The notes: generated by a model not told the origin, from the letters alone. 64,000 bases of DNA from Ruegeria lacuscaerulensis (GCF_013034685.1 NZ_WQGO01000003.1:1-64000), one strand, 5' to 3'; positions 24,368-36,869 are shown, counted from the stretch's first letter. Made by a program: numbers and translations.

Positions 24368-26089
24368 ATGGCCCTGTCCCGTCGCACAGGTCAACGGTTT
24401 CAGGGCTCGGTCTGGCCCGGTTTCGTGGATGCGATTACCGGACTTTTGATGGTTTTGACCTTCGTTCTGACGATCTTCATGGTGGTTCAGTTCGTCCTGC
24501 GGGAAACGATTTCGGGGCAGGAAGACGAGCTGACGGCGCTGTCTGACGAAGTTGCCGCGCTGGCTGGTGCGCTGGGGCTGGAGGAACGCGAAAACAGCCG
24601 ACTTGAAGCGCGGCTTGGGGCGCTGAACGCGACCTTGTCTGAAACCGAAGACGAGTTGGCTCAGGCCGAAGATAGCCTTTCGCAAGCGCAATCGCGGATA
24701 ACAGGGTTTGAGGCGCAGGTTGCGGCATTGCTGGCCGATCAGGATCGCGCGCAAGATGTCATAGCCTCGCTTGAAGCGGAACGGCAGGGGTTACAGGACC
24801 AACAGGAACAGTTGCTATCGGATCAGGATGCGTTGAATCTTGCGCTGGCCCAAAGTCGCGCCGAGATTGATGCACAGGCCGAGGCCGCCCGGTTGGCTGC
24901 GGCCCGCCGCGAAGCTCTGGAGGCTCTGGTTGCCGATCTGGAACAGAGCGAAACTGCCCAGGCGGCGCTGATCACGGAACTTGAAGATCAACTTAGCGCT
25001 GAAGAGGCCGCGCGACTGGCTGAGGCGGCGGCGGCTGAAAACCTGCGCGACCGATTGCAGAACGCCGATGCCGAACTGACTGCGATGACACTGGCGTTGG
25101 AAGCGCAGCGCAAAGAGGCCGAGGAAACGCTGACCCTTTTGGCTGCCGCCCAAGCCGCTCGTGCCGAGCTTGAGCGTCAATTTGGAGAGCTGAATACCGA
25201 AGAGCTTGAGGCGCAGTTGCAGGCTGCCCTTGCCGCGCAAACTCAGGCGCAGACGGATGCACAGGAACAACGCATATTGGCCGAGGAGCGCGCTGCCCTG
25301 CTGGCCGTGGCCCGCGAAGCGATTTCGACTGAAAAAGAAGTATCTGAGCAGGCGCAGCGTCAAACCGCCTTGTTGAACCAGCAACTCGCTGCGCTGCGTC
25401 AACAACTAGGCGGGTTGCAGGCGCTGTTGGACGATTATGAGGAACGCAACGCCGCCGCCGATATCCGCATCCAAACGCTGGGGCAGGATCTGAATGCCGC
25501 CTTGGCCCGCGCGGCCTCGGAAGAACGTCGCCGCCGCCTGCTGGAAGAGGCCGAACGCGCCCGTCTGGAAGCTGAAGCCGAGGCTCTGTCTGGGCAGAAT
25601 GAGGAACTGGCCGCGCAGGCAGAGGATTTGCAGCGCTATCGTTCTGAATTCTTCGGCAGATTGCGCGATGTTCTAGGGGATCAAGACGGGGTGCGGATCG
25701 AAGGGGATCGGTTCGTCTTTTCGTCCGAGGTTCTGTTTGACACCGGCTCGGCCGTGCTGTCGCCCGAAGGCCAACTCGAGGTCGCCAAAGTGGCCAACAT
25801 CCTACGCACCGTGGCCGCTGAAATCCCCGAAGGGCTGAACTGGGTCATTCGTGTCGACGGCCACACGGACAATGTCCCCCTCGCCGGGTCGGGGCGCTAT
25901 CGCGACAACTGGGAGCTGAGCCAGGGCCGCGCCCTGTCGGTGGTTCTGTATATGGTCGAGGCGCTGGGTATTCCGCCCAGCCGGCTTGCGGCAAACGGCT
26001 TTGGAGAGTTCCAGCCCGTCAATCCGGCCGACACACCCGAAGCACGGGCCCAGAACCGGCGCATCGAGCTGAAGCTGACGGAACGATAA
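24368..26089 (+). CDS. Coiled-coil OmpA/MotB-like peptidoglycan-binding protein
   Basis: A 573-aa protein. Residues about 20-43 form a membrane helix with D21 at its start (FVDAITGLLMVLTF), matching the proton-accepting aspartate of MotB, ExbD and TolR. A very long Ala/Glu/Gln-rich coiled coil follows (about 45-430), then an OmpA-like domain (about 450-573) with DTGSAVLSPEGQ, VDGHTDNVPL and AQNRRIEL, the peptidoglycan-binding residues. The coiled coil is far longer than in MotB (about 300 aa in total) and could span the periplasm. Partner of the upstream MotA-like protein. Confidence 0.78.
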   Translation: MALSRRTGQRFQGSVWPGFVDAITGLLMVLTFVLTIFMVVQFVLRETISGQEDELTALSDEVAALAGALGLEERENSRLEARLGALNATLSETEDELAQAEDSLSQAQSRITGFEAQVAALLADQDRAQDVIASLEAERQGLQDQQEQLLSDQDALNLALAQSRAEIDAQAEAARLAAARREALEALVADLEQSETAQAALITELEDQLSAEEAARLAEAAAAENLRDRLQNADAELTAMTLALEAQRKEAEETLTLLAAAQAARAELERQFGELNTEELEAQLQAALAAQTQAQTDAQEQRILAEERAALLAVAREAISTEKEVSEQAQRQTALLNQQLAALRQQLGGLQALLDDYEERNAAADIRIQTLGQDLNAALARAASEERRRRLLEEAERARLEAEAEALSGQNEELAAQAEDLQRYRSEFFGRLRDVLGDQDGVRIEGDRFVFSSEVLFDTGSAVLSPEGQLEVAKVANILRTVAAEIPEGLNWVIRVDGHTDNVPLAGSGRYRDNWELSQGRALSVVLYMVEALGIPPSRLAANGFGEFQPVNPADTPEARAQNRRIELKLTER

Positions 26090-26108
26090 CCAGCGCTTTG
26101 CCTTGTGC

Positions 26109-26996
26109 TCAGCGACGCCCAAAGCGAAAGCTGTCGTCTGGCGTACCAGTGAAACACCGTGGGATGACCGGGTAGTTTTCAGTTAGGAAATAGGCGTATG
26201 TTCCAGACGGATATTCGGGTGAGACCGTGAAGCCTCCGTTGCATTCGTCCAGATTTCCGGTTCCAGCGCGGTAAACATAGTCCTCATTGAAGGTGCCATC
26301 AAACTTTCCGTCTGGCGCGCTGCCGCCGGGTCGATTGCCGTTCTTCAGTTGGTAGGATGAGGTCATTTGCGTCACGTTCCCATCCTCAATACCAGTCATC
26401 GCATAGATCGGGAAACCATCTGCGGCATATCCGACCAGAGGCGAATGTCGGGTCGGCGTGTATTCCAATAGTTCGATCAAGCCGGTCGGGATACCGTGAT
26501 AGTGGTACTTTCCGCCGGGCTGAACATGGGCGTGGTTTTCGTCAAGTCCCAGCGAAATTGCGCCGCCAAGCGCGTTGTATGACCAACCCGATCTTGGATC
26601 TCCATTCCAGTATTCTACCGCCAGCGGATCAAACACCACACCGTCTATCGACACGCCGAAATTCCAACCCAGCTCCAGAGGCTTAGGCGTGCGACTTGGT
26701 TTTGGATGCGCGGGTACGCTGAGATTGACTCGTTGCTCGGAAAGGCCGTGCGGGTTGCCTCGGTTTGGAAAGCGACCGACCAGATGGTCCGGTATCCCAT
26801 TTGCGGAAACGCTTACGCGATTTTTGGCTTCGGTGAGATCAACGTAACTGACCCCCGGATCAATCGTGGCCGGTTGCAGAATTAGTGGCCGCGTTGTCGT
26901 TTCATCATGATAGCGAAACCTGTGTTGTGCGGTCGTTATTGTGGCGATCACGGCAAAGGTTAAGGAAGAGCCCCAAAGGACGGCGGGTTTAAGCAT
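26109..26996 (-). CDS. YHYH-domain secreted protein
   Basis: A 295-aa protein with an N-terminal signal or anchor (LKPAVLWGSSLTFAVIATI) and the YHYH domain: HAHVQPGGKYHYHGIP around 165-180 and GYAADGFPIYAM around 198-209, with histidines that look like a metal site. Function of the family is unknown; export to the periplasm or outside is likely. The ATG at 26996 is preferred to the one at 27008 on signal-peptide grounds. Convergent with the OmpA-like gene. Confidence 0.75.
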   Translation of the reverse strand: MLKPAVLWGSSLTFAVIATITTAQHRFRYHDETTTRPLILQPATIDPGVSYVDLTEAKNRVSVSANGIPDHLVGRFPNRGNPHGLSEQRVNLSVPAHPKPSRTPKPLELGWNFGVSIDGVVFDPLAVEYWNGDPRSGWSYNALGGAISLGLDENHAHVQPGGKYHYHGIPTGLIELLEYTPTRHSPLVGYAADGFPIYAMTGIEDGNVTQMTSSYQLKNGNRPGGSAPDGKFDGTFNEDYVYRAGTGNLDECNGGFTVSPEYPSGTYAYFLTENYPVIPRCFTGTPDDSFRFGRR

Positions 26997-27154
26997 TCGA
27001 CTCTCCAATTCGCTTCAACGGTGATTGTGAAACGTGCGCGAGAAGTCGTTCCGTCGAAAAACGCGCCAACGGGCGCGCAATCGTCTGGCGTTGATGCAAA
27101 ATCGCCCGGATGCAGGTGCAACCGGGCGATCAATGTTTCTAAACGCTTGTGCAA

Positions 27155-29479
27155 TCAGTCTGCTGTTAGCAGCGGCGGCTTGTCGCCCGGAATGCGGGGC
27201 TGATCGGGGCCCAGAATTTCCAGGTTCAGATCGCCTTTCTTAACCGAAACGCGAACCACACCACCCTTGGCCAACTTACCGAACAATAGCTCTTCAGCCA
27301 GAGGCTTCTTGATGTGTTCCTGGATCACACGGCCCAGAGGGCGTGCACCCATCTTGTCGTCATACCCCTTGTCCGCCAGCCATTCGGCGGCCTTGGGTGT
27401 CAGGTCAAAGGTCACATTGCGGTCCATCAACTGTGCTTCCAGTTGCAGGACGAATTTCTCGACCACTTGCAGGATGACCTCTTTCGGCAGCGGTGCGAAG
27501 GAAATCACCGCGTCCAGACGGTTGCGGAATTCCGGCGTGAAGGTGCGTTCAATTGCAGCCGTATCTTCGCCTTCGCGGCGATCACGACCAAAGCCGATTG
27601 CAGCCTTCGCCTGTTCCTGCGCCCCCGCGTTCGAAGTCATGATCAGCACCACGTTACGGAAATTCACAGTGCGGCCGTTGTGATCGGTCAGCTCACCATG
27701 GTCCATCACCTGCAACAGGATGTTGAACACATCCGGGTGCGCCTTCTCGATCTCGTCCAGCAGCAGCACGCAATGCGGATGCTGGTCAACGCCGTCGGTC
27801 AACAGGCCACCCTGATCGAACCCAACATAGCCCGGAGGTGCACCGATCAAGCGCGAAACCGCGTGCTTCTCCATGTATTCCGACATGTCAAAGCGCAGCA
27901 GTTCAACACCCAGCGTGTCGGCCAACTGTTTCGCCACTTCGGTTTTGCCCACACCGGTCGGACCTGCGAACAGGTAATTGCCGATGGGCTTTTCAGGTTC
28001 ACGAAGGCCCGCGCGCGCCAGTTTGATCGCGCTCGACAGTGCCACAATGGCGTCATCCTGTCCGAAAACCACTCGTTTCAACGAGGTCTCAAGGTCTTTC
28101 AGAACCTCGGCATCGTCCTTGGTGACGTTCTTGGGCGGGATACGCGCGATCTTGGCGACCACGGCCTCGATCTCTTTCACGCCGATGGTTTTACGGCGCT
28201 TGCTTTCCGCGACCAGATGCTGTGCGGCCCCGGCCTCATCAATCACGTCGATGGCCTTGTCAGGCAGCTTGCGGTCATTGATGTAGCGCGCAGACAGTTC
28301 CACCGCGGTCTTGATCGCGTCCGCAGTATATTTGATCGCGTGATGCTCTTCAAAATACGGTTTGAGGCCGCGCAGGATTTTCACGCTGTCTTCCACAGAA
28401 GGCTCATTCACATCAATCTTCTGGAACCTGCGGCTGAGCGCGCGGTCCTTTTCAAAATGTTGACGGAACTCCTTGTACGTGGTCGAACCCATGGTGCGCA
28501 GCTTGCCACCCTGCAGTGCAGGTTTCAGCAAGTTCGACGCATCCATCGCGCCTCCCGATGTGGCGCCTGCGCCGATGACCGTGTGAATTTCGTCAATGAA
28601 CAGCACCGCGTCGGGATGCTCTTCCAACTCGGTCACGACCGCCTTCAGCCGTTCCTCGAAATCACCGCGATAGCGCGTACCGGCCAGCAGCGCGCCCATA
28701 TCCAGCGAATAAATCGTTGTCTCGGACAGCACATCGGGGGCTTCGCCCGCGACGATTTTGTGCGCAAGACCTTCGGCAATAGCCGTTTTGCCCACGCCCG
28801 GATCGCCAACCAGCAACGGATTGTTCTTGCGGCGGCGGCAAAGCACCTGGATACAGCGTTCAACCTCGTCCGAGCGCCCAATCAGCGGATCAACGTCACC
28901 CGCGCGGGATTTGGTGTTCAGATCGACACAGTACTTTCCAAGAGCGCTTTCTTTTTGCTCGCCTTCGCCCGTGCCAGACTGCGGTTCCTCTTCAACCTGA
29001 TCCGCGCCCGAAACTGAGCGGTTTTCGCCGTAAGCAGGGTCTTTAGCGACGCCGTGAGCGATGAAATTCACCGCGTCATAGCGTGTCATGTCCTGTTCCT
29101 GCAGGAAATAGGCTGCGTTGCTTTCACGTTCCGCGAAGATGGCGACCAGAACATTGGCGCCCGTCACCTCAGTCCGGCCCGAGCTTTGCACGTGGATCGC
29201 GGCGCGCTGGATCACGCGCTGGAAAGCGGCTGTTGGCACGGCTTCTGACCCGTCAATGTCGGTGACGAGGTTGGATAAATCTTCGTCAATGAATTCGACC
29301 AGAGTGCTACGCAAGTCCTCAAGATCAACGCTGCAGGCTTTCATGACGCGGATCGCATCCGGTTCTTCCAGCAGCGCCAGAAGCAGATGCTCCAGCGTGG
29401 CGAATTCGTGTCGCCGTTCGTTCGCTGCCGCAAGGGCCGCGTGAATGGCTTGTTCTAAAGTGCTCGAGAATGAAGGCAC
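27155..29479 (-). CDS. clpA: ATP-dependent Clp protease ATPase subunit ClpA
   Basis: A 774-aa Clp/Hsp100 unfoldase that feeds substrates to ClpP. ClpN double repeat (about 1-140), first AAA+ module with Walker A GDPGVGKT (225-232) and Walker B FIDEI (about 294-298), second with GPTGVGKT (506-513), and an IGF tripeptide (AAIGFGRDR) which is the ClpP-docking loop. The GTG at 29479 is chosen because AGAGGAG precedes it and the protein then starts PSFSSTLEQAI, as in other ClpA; the upstream frame is Arg/Pro-rich. No clpS lies next to it. Confidence 0.95.
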   Translation of the reverse strand: MPSFSSTLEQAIHAALAAANERRHEFATLEHLLLALLEEPDAIRVMKACSVDLEDLRSTLVEFIDEDLSNLVTDIDGSEAVPTAAFQRVIQRAAIHVQSSGRTEVTGANVLVAIFAERESNAAYFLQEQDMTRYDAVNFIAHGVAKDPAYGENRSVSGADQVEEEPQSGTGEGEQKESALGKYCVDLNTKSRAGDVDPLIGRSDEVERCIQVLCRRRKNNPLLVGDPGVGKTAIAEGLAHKIVAGEAPDVLSETTIYSLDMGALLAGTRYRGDFEERLKAVVTELEEHPDAVLFIDEIHTVIGAGATSGGAMDASNLLKPALQGGKLRTMGSTTYKEFRQHFEKDRALSRRFQKIDVNEPSVEDSVKILRGLKPYFEEHHAIKYTADAIKTAVELSARYINDRKLPDKAIDVIDEAGAAQHLVAESKRRKTIGVKEIEAVVAKIARIPPKNVTKDDAEVLKDLETSLKRVVFGQDDAIVALSSAIKLARAGLREPEKPIGNYLFAGPTGVGKTEVAKQLADTLGVELLRFDMSEYMEKHAVSRLIGAPPGYVGFDQGGLLTDGVDQHPHCVLLLDEIEKAHPDVFNILLQVMDHGELTDHNGRTVNFRNVVLIMTSNAGAQEQAKAAIGFGRDRREGEDTAAIERTFTPEFRNRLDAVISFAPLPKEVILQVVEKFVLQLEAQLMDRNVTFDLTPKAAEWLADKGYDDKMGARPLGRVIQEHIKKPLAEELLFGKLAKGGVVRVSVKKGDLNLEILGPDQPRIPGDKPPLLTAD

Positions 29480-29654
29480 GCGGGTGCTCCTCTGTCTTGG
29501 GTCGGAAGGGGCGCGGGCTTTCGGCCGGATCCCCATCCCAACCATGTCCTCATACTATTAGAGTTTGGTTGATCATGGCCCGGCTTCAAGGGTTTTCTTT
29601 CACTTGACAGTCACATTTATTGTGACCGTGGCTGTGAAGTTGGGGAAATAGGCA

Positions 29655-30422
29655 TCAAAAGCGGTCTTTTCTAGCCCGGATTTCCGCAAATACAGCCGCC
29701 GGATCCGCGCCCGCCATGCCCAGATGCGCCTGAATCGCCGGATCTGTTGCGCGCAGGAAAGGATTTGTCGCCTTTTCCAAAGCCAATGTCGAGGGCACCG
29801 TTGGTTCATTCGCCGCCCGGGCGCGGTCGATATCAGCAGCGCGATCCTGCAACGCCGCATTGTCCGGATCCACCGTCAGGGCAAACTTGGCGTTCGATTG
29901 TGTATATTCGTGACCTGAACACACCACAGTATCGTCGGGCAGGGCGGCCAATTTCGACAGGGAGGCCCACATTTGAGGCGCTGTGCCTTCGAACAGACGC
30001 CCGCAGCCGAGGGCCATCAGGCTGTCTGCGGTAAAAACGGCAGCACTTTGGGGCATGTAAAACGCGATATGTCCGACCGTATGGCCTGGGACATCCAACA
30101 CCTGAACTTGCTCTCCGCCCAGTTCAAACGTATCGCCATCGCTGACTTGTTGATCCAATGGTGGCAAGCGGTGCGCGTCGGCAGCGGCCCCGATCACTTT
30201 GGCGGTGTGCTTTTCCAGAATGGCCGGCAAGCCGTCCACATGGTCATAGTGGTGATGAGTCAACAACACGTGGCTGAGCGTCCAGCCGCGCCGGTCCAGC
30301 TCGGCCAGAATGGGTCCTGCTTCGGGCGCGTCGATCAAAGCGGTGTTGCCGCTTGCGGCGTCATGCGCCAGAAAAGCGTAGTTATCGCTGAGACATGGAA
30401 TGGTGACGATTTCAAGAGGCAT
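29655..30422 (-). CDS. gloB: Hydroxyacylglutathione hydrolase (glyoxalase II)
   Basis: A 255-aa metallo-beta-lactamase-fold enzyme that hydrolyses S-lactoylglutathione in methylglyoxal detoxification. Metal motif THHHYDH at 55-61 (H56, H58, D60, H61), [10 protein letters not shown] near 115, [15 protein letters not shown] near 170 and the C-terminal helical glutathione-binding domain ending NPFLRATDP. Full length. Head-to-head with the methyltransferase gene, 62 bases apart. Confidence 0.9.
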   Translation of the reverse strand: MPLEIVTIPCLSDNYAFLAHDAASGNTALIDAPEAGPILAELDRRGWTLSHVLLTHHHYDHVDGLPAILEKHTAKVIGAAADAHRLPPLDQQVSDGDTFELGGEQVQVLDVPGHTVGHIAFYMPQSAAVFTADSLMALGCGRLFEGTAPQMWASLSKLAALPDDTVVCSGHEYTQSNAKFALTVDPDNAALQDRAADIDRARAANEPTVPSTLALEKATNPFLRATDPAIQAHLGMAGADPAAVFAEIRARKDRF

Positions 30423-30484
30423 GGCCTTTTGCCCTTTCGTTGCTAGACTGCGCCGAAGCTAAGCCGATTGACCGGGTGTCCGCA

Positions 30485-31219
30485 ATGCATCTTGATGTGC
30501 AGGATCTGAGGAATTTCTACTACCGCAGCACATTGGGGCGTGCGGCGCAGGCGGCGATCCGGGGCCGGTTGATCGAACAATGGCCCGAAGCCAAAGGCCA
30601 GACAGTCGCCGGGTTTGGCTTTGCCGTACCCTTGCTGCGCCCTTACCTGGCAGATGCCCGGCGGGTGATTGGGCTGATGCCTGGGCCGCAAGGCGTTATG
30701 CCGTGGCCCGCGGGGATGCCCAATGTCTCGGTCCTGACGGAAGAGACGATGTGGCCGATAGAGACCGGGCACGTGGACAAGCTGGTGGTGATGCACGGGC
30801 TTGAGACCTCGCAGCGGCCAAGCGAACTGTTAAATGAATGCTGGCGGGTTCTGGGCCCTGGTGGGCGCGCGTTCTTTATTGTGCCCAACCGCGCGGGATT
30901 GTGGTCACGGACGGATCGGACGCCGTTTGGCTTTGGACGTCCGTATTCAGCATCGCAGCTAGAAAACCAGCTCCGGGCGCATCATTTTGAACCGGAAAGC
31001 CATTGCTCAGCATTGTATTTGCCTCCCTCGTTCCGGCGGTTCTGGCTCAAGTCGGGCAATCTGATTGAAAAGACGGGCCAGCGGATACCCACCGTCATGG
31101 CTGGAGGTGTTCTGATGGTCGAAGCAACAAAGCATATTCGACCCCCAAGCGGCAGCGTCACCAAGGATCCTGTCCGTCGTCCGATCAAGGCACTAGACGG
31201 TCTGTTGAAGCCCGCCTAG
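30485..31219 (+). CDS. Class I SAM-dependent methyltransferase
   Basis: A 244-aa methyltransferase-fold protein. The SAM-binding start is [18 protein letters not shown] around 38-55, poorly conserved in the glycine motif; [26 protein letters not shown] around 117-142 is the typical post-motif strand of the family. The ATG at 30485 ([14 protein letters not shown]) is preferred since the upstream part is not protein-like. The adjacent divergent gloB is a common neighbour in this group, from memory. Substrate unknown. Confidence 0.75.
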   Translation: MHLDVQDLRNFYYRSTLGRAAQAAIRGRLIEQWPEAKGQTVAGFGFAVPLLRPYLADARRVIGLMPGPQGVMPWPAGMPNVSVLTEETMWPIETGHVDKLVVMHGLETSQRPSELLNECWRVLGPGGRAFFIVPNRAGLWSRTDRTPFGFGRPYSASQLENQLRAHHFEPESHCSALYLPPSFRRFWLKSGNLIEKTGQRIPTVMAGGVLMVEATKHIRPPSGSVTKDPVRRPIKALDGLLKPA

Positions 31220-31530
31220 CTCTTGCTTGCTTTTACGCCACGTCAAAGCGGGAAAACGCGGCAAAAACGCCTCAGGAATCGCAAAAACCTACACTTTCGT
31301 AACATTTTTCGCACCTTGCAGCCGGACAAAAGGGTCGCACCCTGTGTAACTATTTGAAATCAAACACTTTGTGGATAAAGTCACCCCCGTGATAATATGT
31401 TGCTAGCTGGGTTCGGCTCTGCTACATCCCCGGTGATTTTGATCCCCGCCCTAAAAGGACGGGGTTTCCTCACGCCCCAAGGTAGCGGCCGCTACCCGAA
31501 ATCGGGGCCTCAAATATCGGAAGGGTGGAC
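31220..31530. promoter_or_regulatory. Spacer with atp operon promoter region and palindromes
   Basis: 311 bases without a gene. It holds a hairpin CCCCGCCC-taaaa-GGACGGGG (31444-31464, one mismatch), a perfect 16-bp palindrome GGTAGCGGCCGCTACC (31481-31496) and an overlapping dyad CCCGA-aa-TCGGG (31495-31506) ending 25 bases before atpH. The A/T-rich part at 31340-31400 is the likely promoter location. The hairpins are probably in the atp leader RNA. Confidence 0.45.
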
Positions 31531-32091
31531 GTGTCCGAACCAGCTTCGATTTCCACAGGCATCGCCGAGCGCTATGCCACCGCGATCTTCGAGATCGCGA
31601 AAGAGAATAAAGACCTCGCAGGTCTGGAGACCGGAATTAACGATCTGGCAGCAGCATTGGGCGACAGCGCCGAACTGCGTAACCTGATCGCTTCGCCTCT
31701 GGTTTCGCGCGCCGAACAGGAAGGCGCCATTACCGCAATCGCCGACAAAATGGGCCTGAACGCCATCCTGCGCAACACGCTGGGCCTGATGGCACAAAAA
31801 CGCCGCCTGTTTGTCGTACCGCAGCTGGTGCAGGTTCTGCGCGACATGCTGGCCGAAGAGCGTGGCGAAGTGACTGCCGATGTTGCCTCGGCCAAAGCGC
31901 TGACCAAGACACAGATGGAAAAACTGTCCAAGACGCTGTCCGAGCGTGTGGGCAAGACCGTGACAATCAATGCGACCGTGGATGAAAGCCTCATCGGCGG
32001 TCTTGTCGTTAAAGTGGGCTCGAAGATGATCGATAGTTCGATCCGTTCGAAGCTGAACTCCCTACAGAATGCAATGAAAGAGGTCGGATAA
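31531..32091 (+). CDS. atpH: F1 ATP synthase subunit delta
   Basis: A 186-aa delta subunit, which joins the top of the F1 head to the peripheral stalk. N-terminal helical domain SEPASISTGIAERYATAIFE, and C-terminal VDESLIGGLVVKVGSKMIDSS, the family signature. GTG start at 31531 is preferred; an in-frame GTG two codons earlier is also possible. First gene of atpHAGDC. The Fo genes are not here, as usual in alphaproteobacteria, where they form a separate operon. Confidence 0.95.
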   Translation: MSEPASISTGIAERYATAIFEIAKENKDLAGLETGINDLAAALGDSAELRNLIASPLVSRAEQEGAITAIADKMGLNAILRNTLGLMAQKRRLFVVPQLVQVLRDMLAEERGEVTADVASAKALTKTQMEKLSKTLSERVGKTVTINATVDESLIGGLVVKVGSKMIDSSIRSKLNSLQNAMKEVG

Positions 32092-33630
32092 ATGGGAATC
32101 CAAGCTGCAGAGATTTCTGCAATCCTGAAGGACCAGATCAAGAATTTTGGTCAGGAAGCCGAAGTGGCCGAGATCGGCCGCGTGCTGAGCGTCGGTGACG
32201 GGATTGCCCGTGTATACGGCCTGGACAACGTGCAAGCCGGTGAGATGGTCGAATTCCCCGGTGGCATCATGGGTATGGCCCTGAACCTAGAAAGCGACAA
32301 CGTGGGTGTTGTTATCTTCGGGTCCGACCGTGACATCAAAGAAGGTGACACAGTCAAGCGCACCAACTCGATCGTGGACGTTCCGATCGGTGACGAACTG
32401 CTGGGCCGCGTTGTTGACGGTCTGGGCAACCCGCTGGACGGCAAAGGCCCGATCAACGCTTCCAAGCGTGGCGTTGCGGACGTTAAGGCCCCCGGCATCA
32501 TCCCGCGTAAATCGGTGCACGAGCCGATGGCAACTGGCCTGAAATCGGTTGACGCGATGATCCCGATCGGCCGTGGCCAGCGTGAGCTGATCATTGGCGA
32601 CCGTCAGACCGGTAAAACCGCCGTTGCTCTGGACACCATCCTGAACCAGAAAGTCTACAACGACGCAGCAGGCGACGACGAGTCGAAGAAACTGTACTGC
32701 ATCTACGTGGCGGTTGGTCAGAAGCGTTCGACCGTTGCACAGCTGGTGAAGAAACTGGAAGAATCCGGCGCGATTGAATACTCGATCGTTGTGGCCGCAA
32801 CCGCGTCCGACCCGGCGCCGATGCAGTTCCTGGCGCCTTACTCGGCGACTGCGATGGCCGAATACTTCCGCGACAACGGTCGCCACGCGCTGATTATCTA
32901 TGATGACCTGTCGAAACAGGCTGTGTCCTATCGTCAGATGTCCCTGCTGCTGCGTCGTCCGCCCGGACGTGAAGCCTACCCTGGTGACGTTTTCTACCTC
33001 CACTCCCGTCTGCTGGAGCGTTCGGCGAAGCTGAACGAAGATTTCGGCGCAGGCTCGCTGACCGCTCTGCCGGTTATTGAAACCCAAGGTGGCGACGTTT
33101 CGGCGTTTATTCCGACCAACGTGATCTCGATCACCGACGGTCAGATCTTCCTGGAAACCGAACTGTTCTACCAGGGCATCCGTCCTGCTGTGAACACCGG
33201 TCTGTCGGTTTCGCGTGTGGGCTCGTCGGCCCAAACCAACGCGATGAAATCGGTCGCTGGACCGGTAAAACTGGAGCTGGCTCAGTACCGCGAAATGGCT
33301 GCGTTTGCGCAGTTCGGTTCGGACCTCGACGCCGCGACCCAGCAGCTGCTGAACCGTGGTGCGCGCCTGACCGAGCTGATGAAACAGCCGCAGTACTCGC
33401 CGCTGACCAACGCGGAAATCGTCTGCGTCATCTTCGCGGGCACCAACGGTTACCTCGATAAGATCGACGTCTCGGACGTTGGCCGCTATGAGGCCGGTCT
33501 GCTGGCGCACCTGCGCGGCAAGCACGCCGACCTGCTGAAATGGCTGACAGACGAAGATCCCAAGATCAAAGGTGACGCGTCCGACAAGATCAAGGCAGCG
33601 ATCGACGAATACGCCGCGACCTTCGCGTAA
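32092..33630 (+). CDS. atpA: F1 ATP synthase subunit alpha
   Basis: A 512-aa alpha subunit, the non-catalytic nucleotide-binding partner of beta. P-loop GDRQTGKTA near 170-178, and [17 protein letters not shown] near 365-380 with the arginine that reaches into the catalytic site. Full length; the ATG follows the atpH stop without a gap, with GAGGTCGG as ribosome-binding site. Strong codon bias of a highly expressed gene. Confidence 0.98.
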   Translation: MGIQAAEISAILKDQIKNFGQEAEVAEIGRVLSVGDGIARVYGLDNVQAGEMVEFPGGIMGMALNLESDNVGVVIFGSDRDIKEGDTVKRTNSIVDVPIGDELLGRVVDGLGNPLDGKGPINASKRGVADVKAPGIIPRKSVHEPMATGLKSVDAMIPIGRGQRELIIGDRQTGKTAVALDTILNQKVYNDAAGDDESKKLYCIYVAVGQKRSTVAQLVKKLEESGAIEYSIVVAATASDPAPMQFLAPYSATAMAEYFRDNGRHALIIYDDLSKQAVSYRQMSLLLRRPPGREAYPGDVFYLHSRLLERSAKLNEDFGAGSLTALPVIETQGGDVSAFIPTNVISITDGQIFLETELFYQGIRPAVNTGLSVSRVGSSAQTNAMKSVAGPVKLELAQYREMAAFAQFGSDLDAATQQLLNRGARLTELMKQPQYSPLTNAEIVCVIFAGTNGYLDKIDVSDVGRYEAGLLAHLRGKHADLLKWLTDEDPKIKGDASDKIKAAIDEYAATFA

Positions 33631-33642
33631 CGGGGGGTTCCG

Positions 33643-35966
<2,324 letters not shown>

Positions 35967-35978
35967 GGAGTATCCCTG

Positions 35979-36389
35979 ATGGCAAACACGATGCAATTCG
36001 ACCTCGTCAGCCCAGAGCGGAGCCTTGCTTCGCTTGAGGCCACCGCGGTCCAGCTACCCGGCGCGGACGGGGACATGACGGCAATGCCCGATCATGCCCC
36101 CACCATCACCACGCTACGCCCCGGTCTGCTGAAGGTTGAGGCACCTGCCGGAGCCAGCGAATACCTGGTCACTGGCGGGTTTGCCCAGATCAACGGCGAC
36201 GGCCTGTCGGTTCTGGCTGAAAAAGCCATACCGGTTGCCGAAGTGACCCGGTCGCATCTGGATGACCTGATCGCTGAAGCCCGCGCCTCGCACGAGGTCG
36301 CAAAGGCCGGGGACGATCAGTCCATCGTTGACGATGCAGCCAAACTGCTGGCCGACATGGAAGCGCTTGGGACGCATATGAGCCTGTAA
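35979..36389 (+). CDS. atpC: F1 ATP synthase subunit epsilon
   Basis: A 136-aa epsilon subunit, part of the rotor and an inhibitor of ATP hydrolysis. N-terminal beta-sandwich ([31 protein letters not shown]) and a short C-terminal helical part. AAGGAG overlapping the atpD stop is its ribosome-binding site. Last gene of the operon. Confidence 0.95.
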   Translation: MANTMQFDLVSPERSLASLEATAVQLPGADGDMTAMPDHAPTITTLRPGLLKVEAPAGASEYLVTGGFAQINGDGLSVLAEKAIPVAEVTRSHLDDLIAEARASHEVAKAGDDQSIVDDAAKLLADMEALGTHMSL

Positions 36390-36415
36390 CGGCTTGTTGC
36401 AAATGGATCATTCGA

Positions 36416-36445
36416 AACGGCCTCGCAATGCGGGGCCGTTTTTTT
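36416..36445 (+). terminator. Terminator of the atp operon
   Basis: AACGGCCTCGC-aat-GCGGGGCCGTT, an 11-bp stem with one G-U pair, followed by seven T. Confidence 0.9.
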
Positions 36446-36506
36446 GTCGTGATTTGCTTGAAGTCTCAGATTAAGTTTTCAGTGTAAATGGTTATAGACG
36501 ATAAAG

Positions 36507-36857
36507 ATGAAGACATTTCGCACCCACCCGATTGGTATCGACCAAGGCGAGACTGTACTGTTTTCCGAATTTTCCAATGGCGGGGACATGTGGACAGGCA
36601 ACGGAACCCGAGAACGGCGCGCGGCTGTTACGTTCAGCCAGCCGTTCAGGACCACGCCAGTGGTTCAGGTTGGCATATCCCTATGGGATGTGGACACAAC
36701 CACCGCCCTGCGCGCCGAGGTCAAGGCAGAGGATATCTCAGCCGAAGGCTTCAGCGCCGTTTTCCGCACTTGGTCAGACACCCGCATCGCGCGGATCAGG
36801 ATGTCCTGGACAGCGATCGGAGAGGTGGCGCATGAGGATGACTGGGACATCTCCTAG
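36507..36857 (+). CDS. H-type lectin domain protein
   Basis: A 116-aa protein that consists almost only of an H-type lectin domain. Seen: GDMWTGNGTRERRAAVTFSQ near 26-45, a strand pair with VVQVGISLWDVDT (51-63), and TRIARIRMSWTAIGE near the end, which match the domain's hallmark W, the S-x-x-x-D pattern and the final R-x-x-x-x-W. No signal peptide is visible, so export, if any, is by another route. These domains bind GalNAc-type sugars in invertebrates; the bacterial role is unknown. It follows the atp terminator by about 60 bases. Confidence 0.7.
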   Translation: MKTFRTHPIGIDQGETVLFSEFSNGGDMWTGNGTRERRAAVTFSQPFRTTPVVQVGISLWDVDTTTALRAEVKAEDISAEGFSAVFRTWSDTRIARIRMSWTAIGEVAHEDDWDIS

Positions 36858-36869
36858 CCATCCGACGTT

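Noticed and set aside
23183..26089. Zorya-type defence (ZorA/ZorB)
   Set aside because: The MotA/MotB-like pair is present, but ZorB is short and the Zorya effector genes (zorC, zorD or zorE) are absent; neighbours are housekeeping genes.
27314..29017. Long plus-strand frame across clpA (567 codons)
   Set aside because: It is antisense to a fully conserved clpA and follows its codon pattern; a shadow.
32287..33525. Antisense frames across atpA and atpD
   Set aside because: Shadows of biased genes with no ribosome-binding sites.
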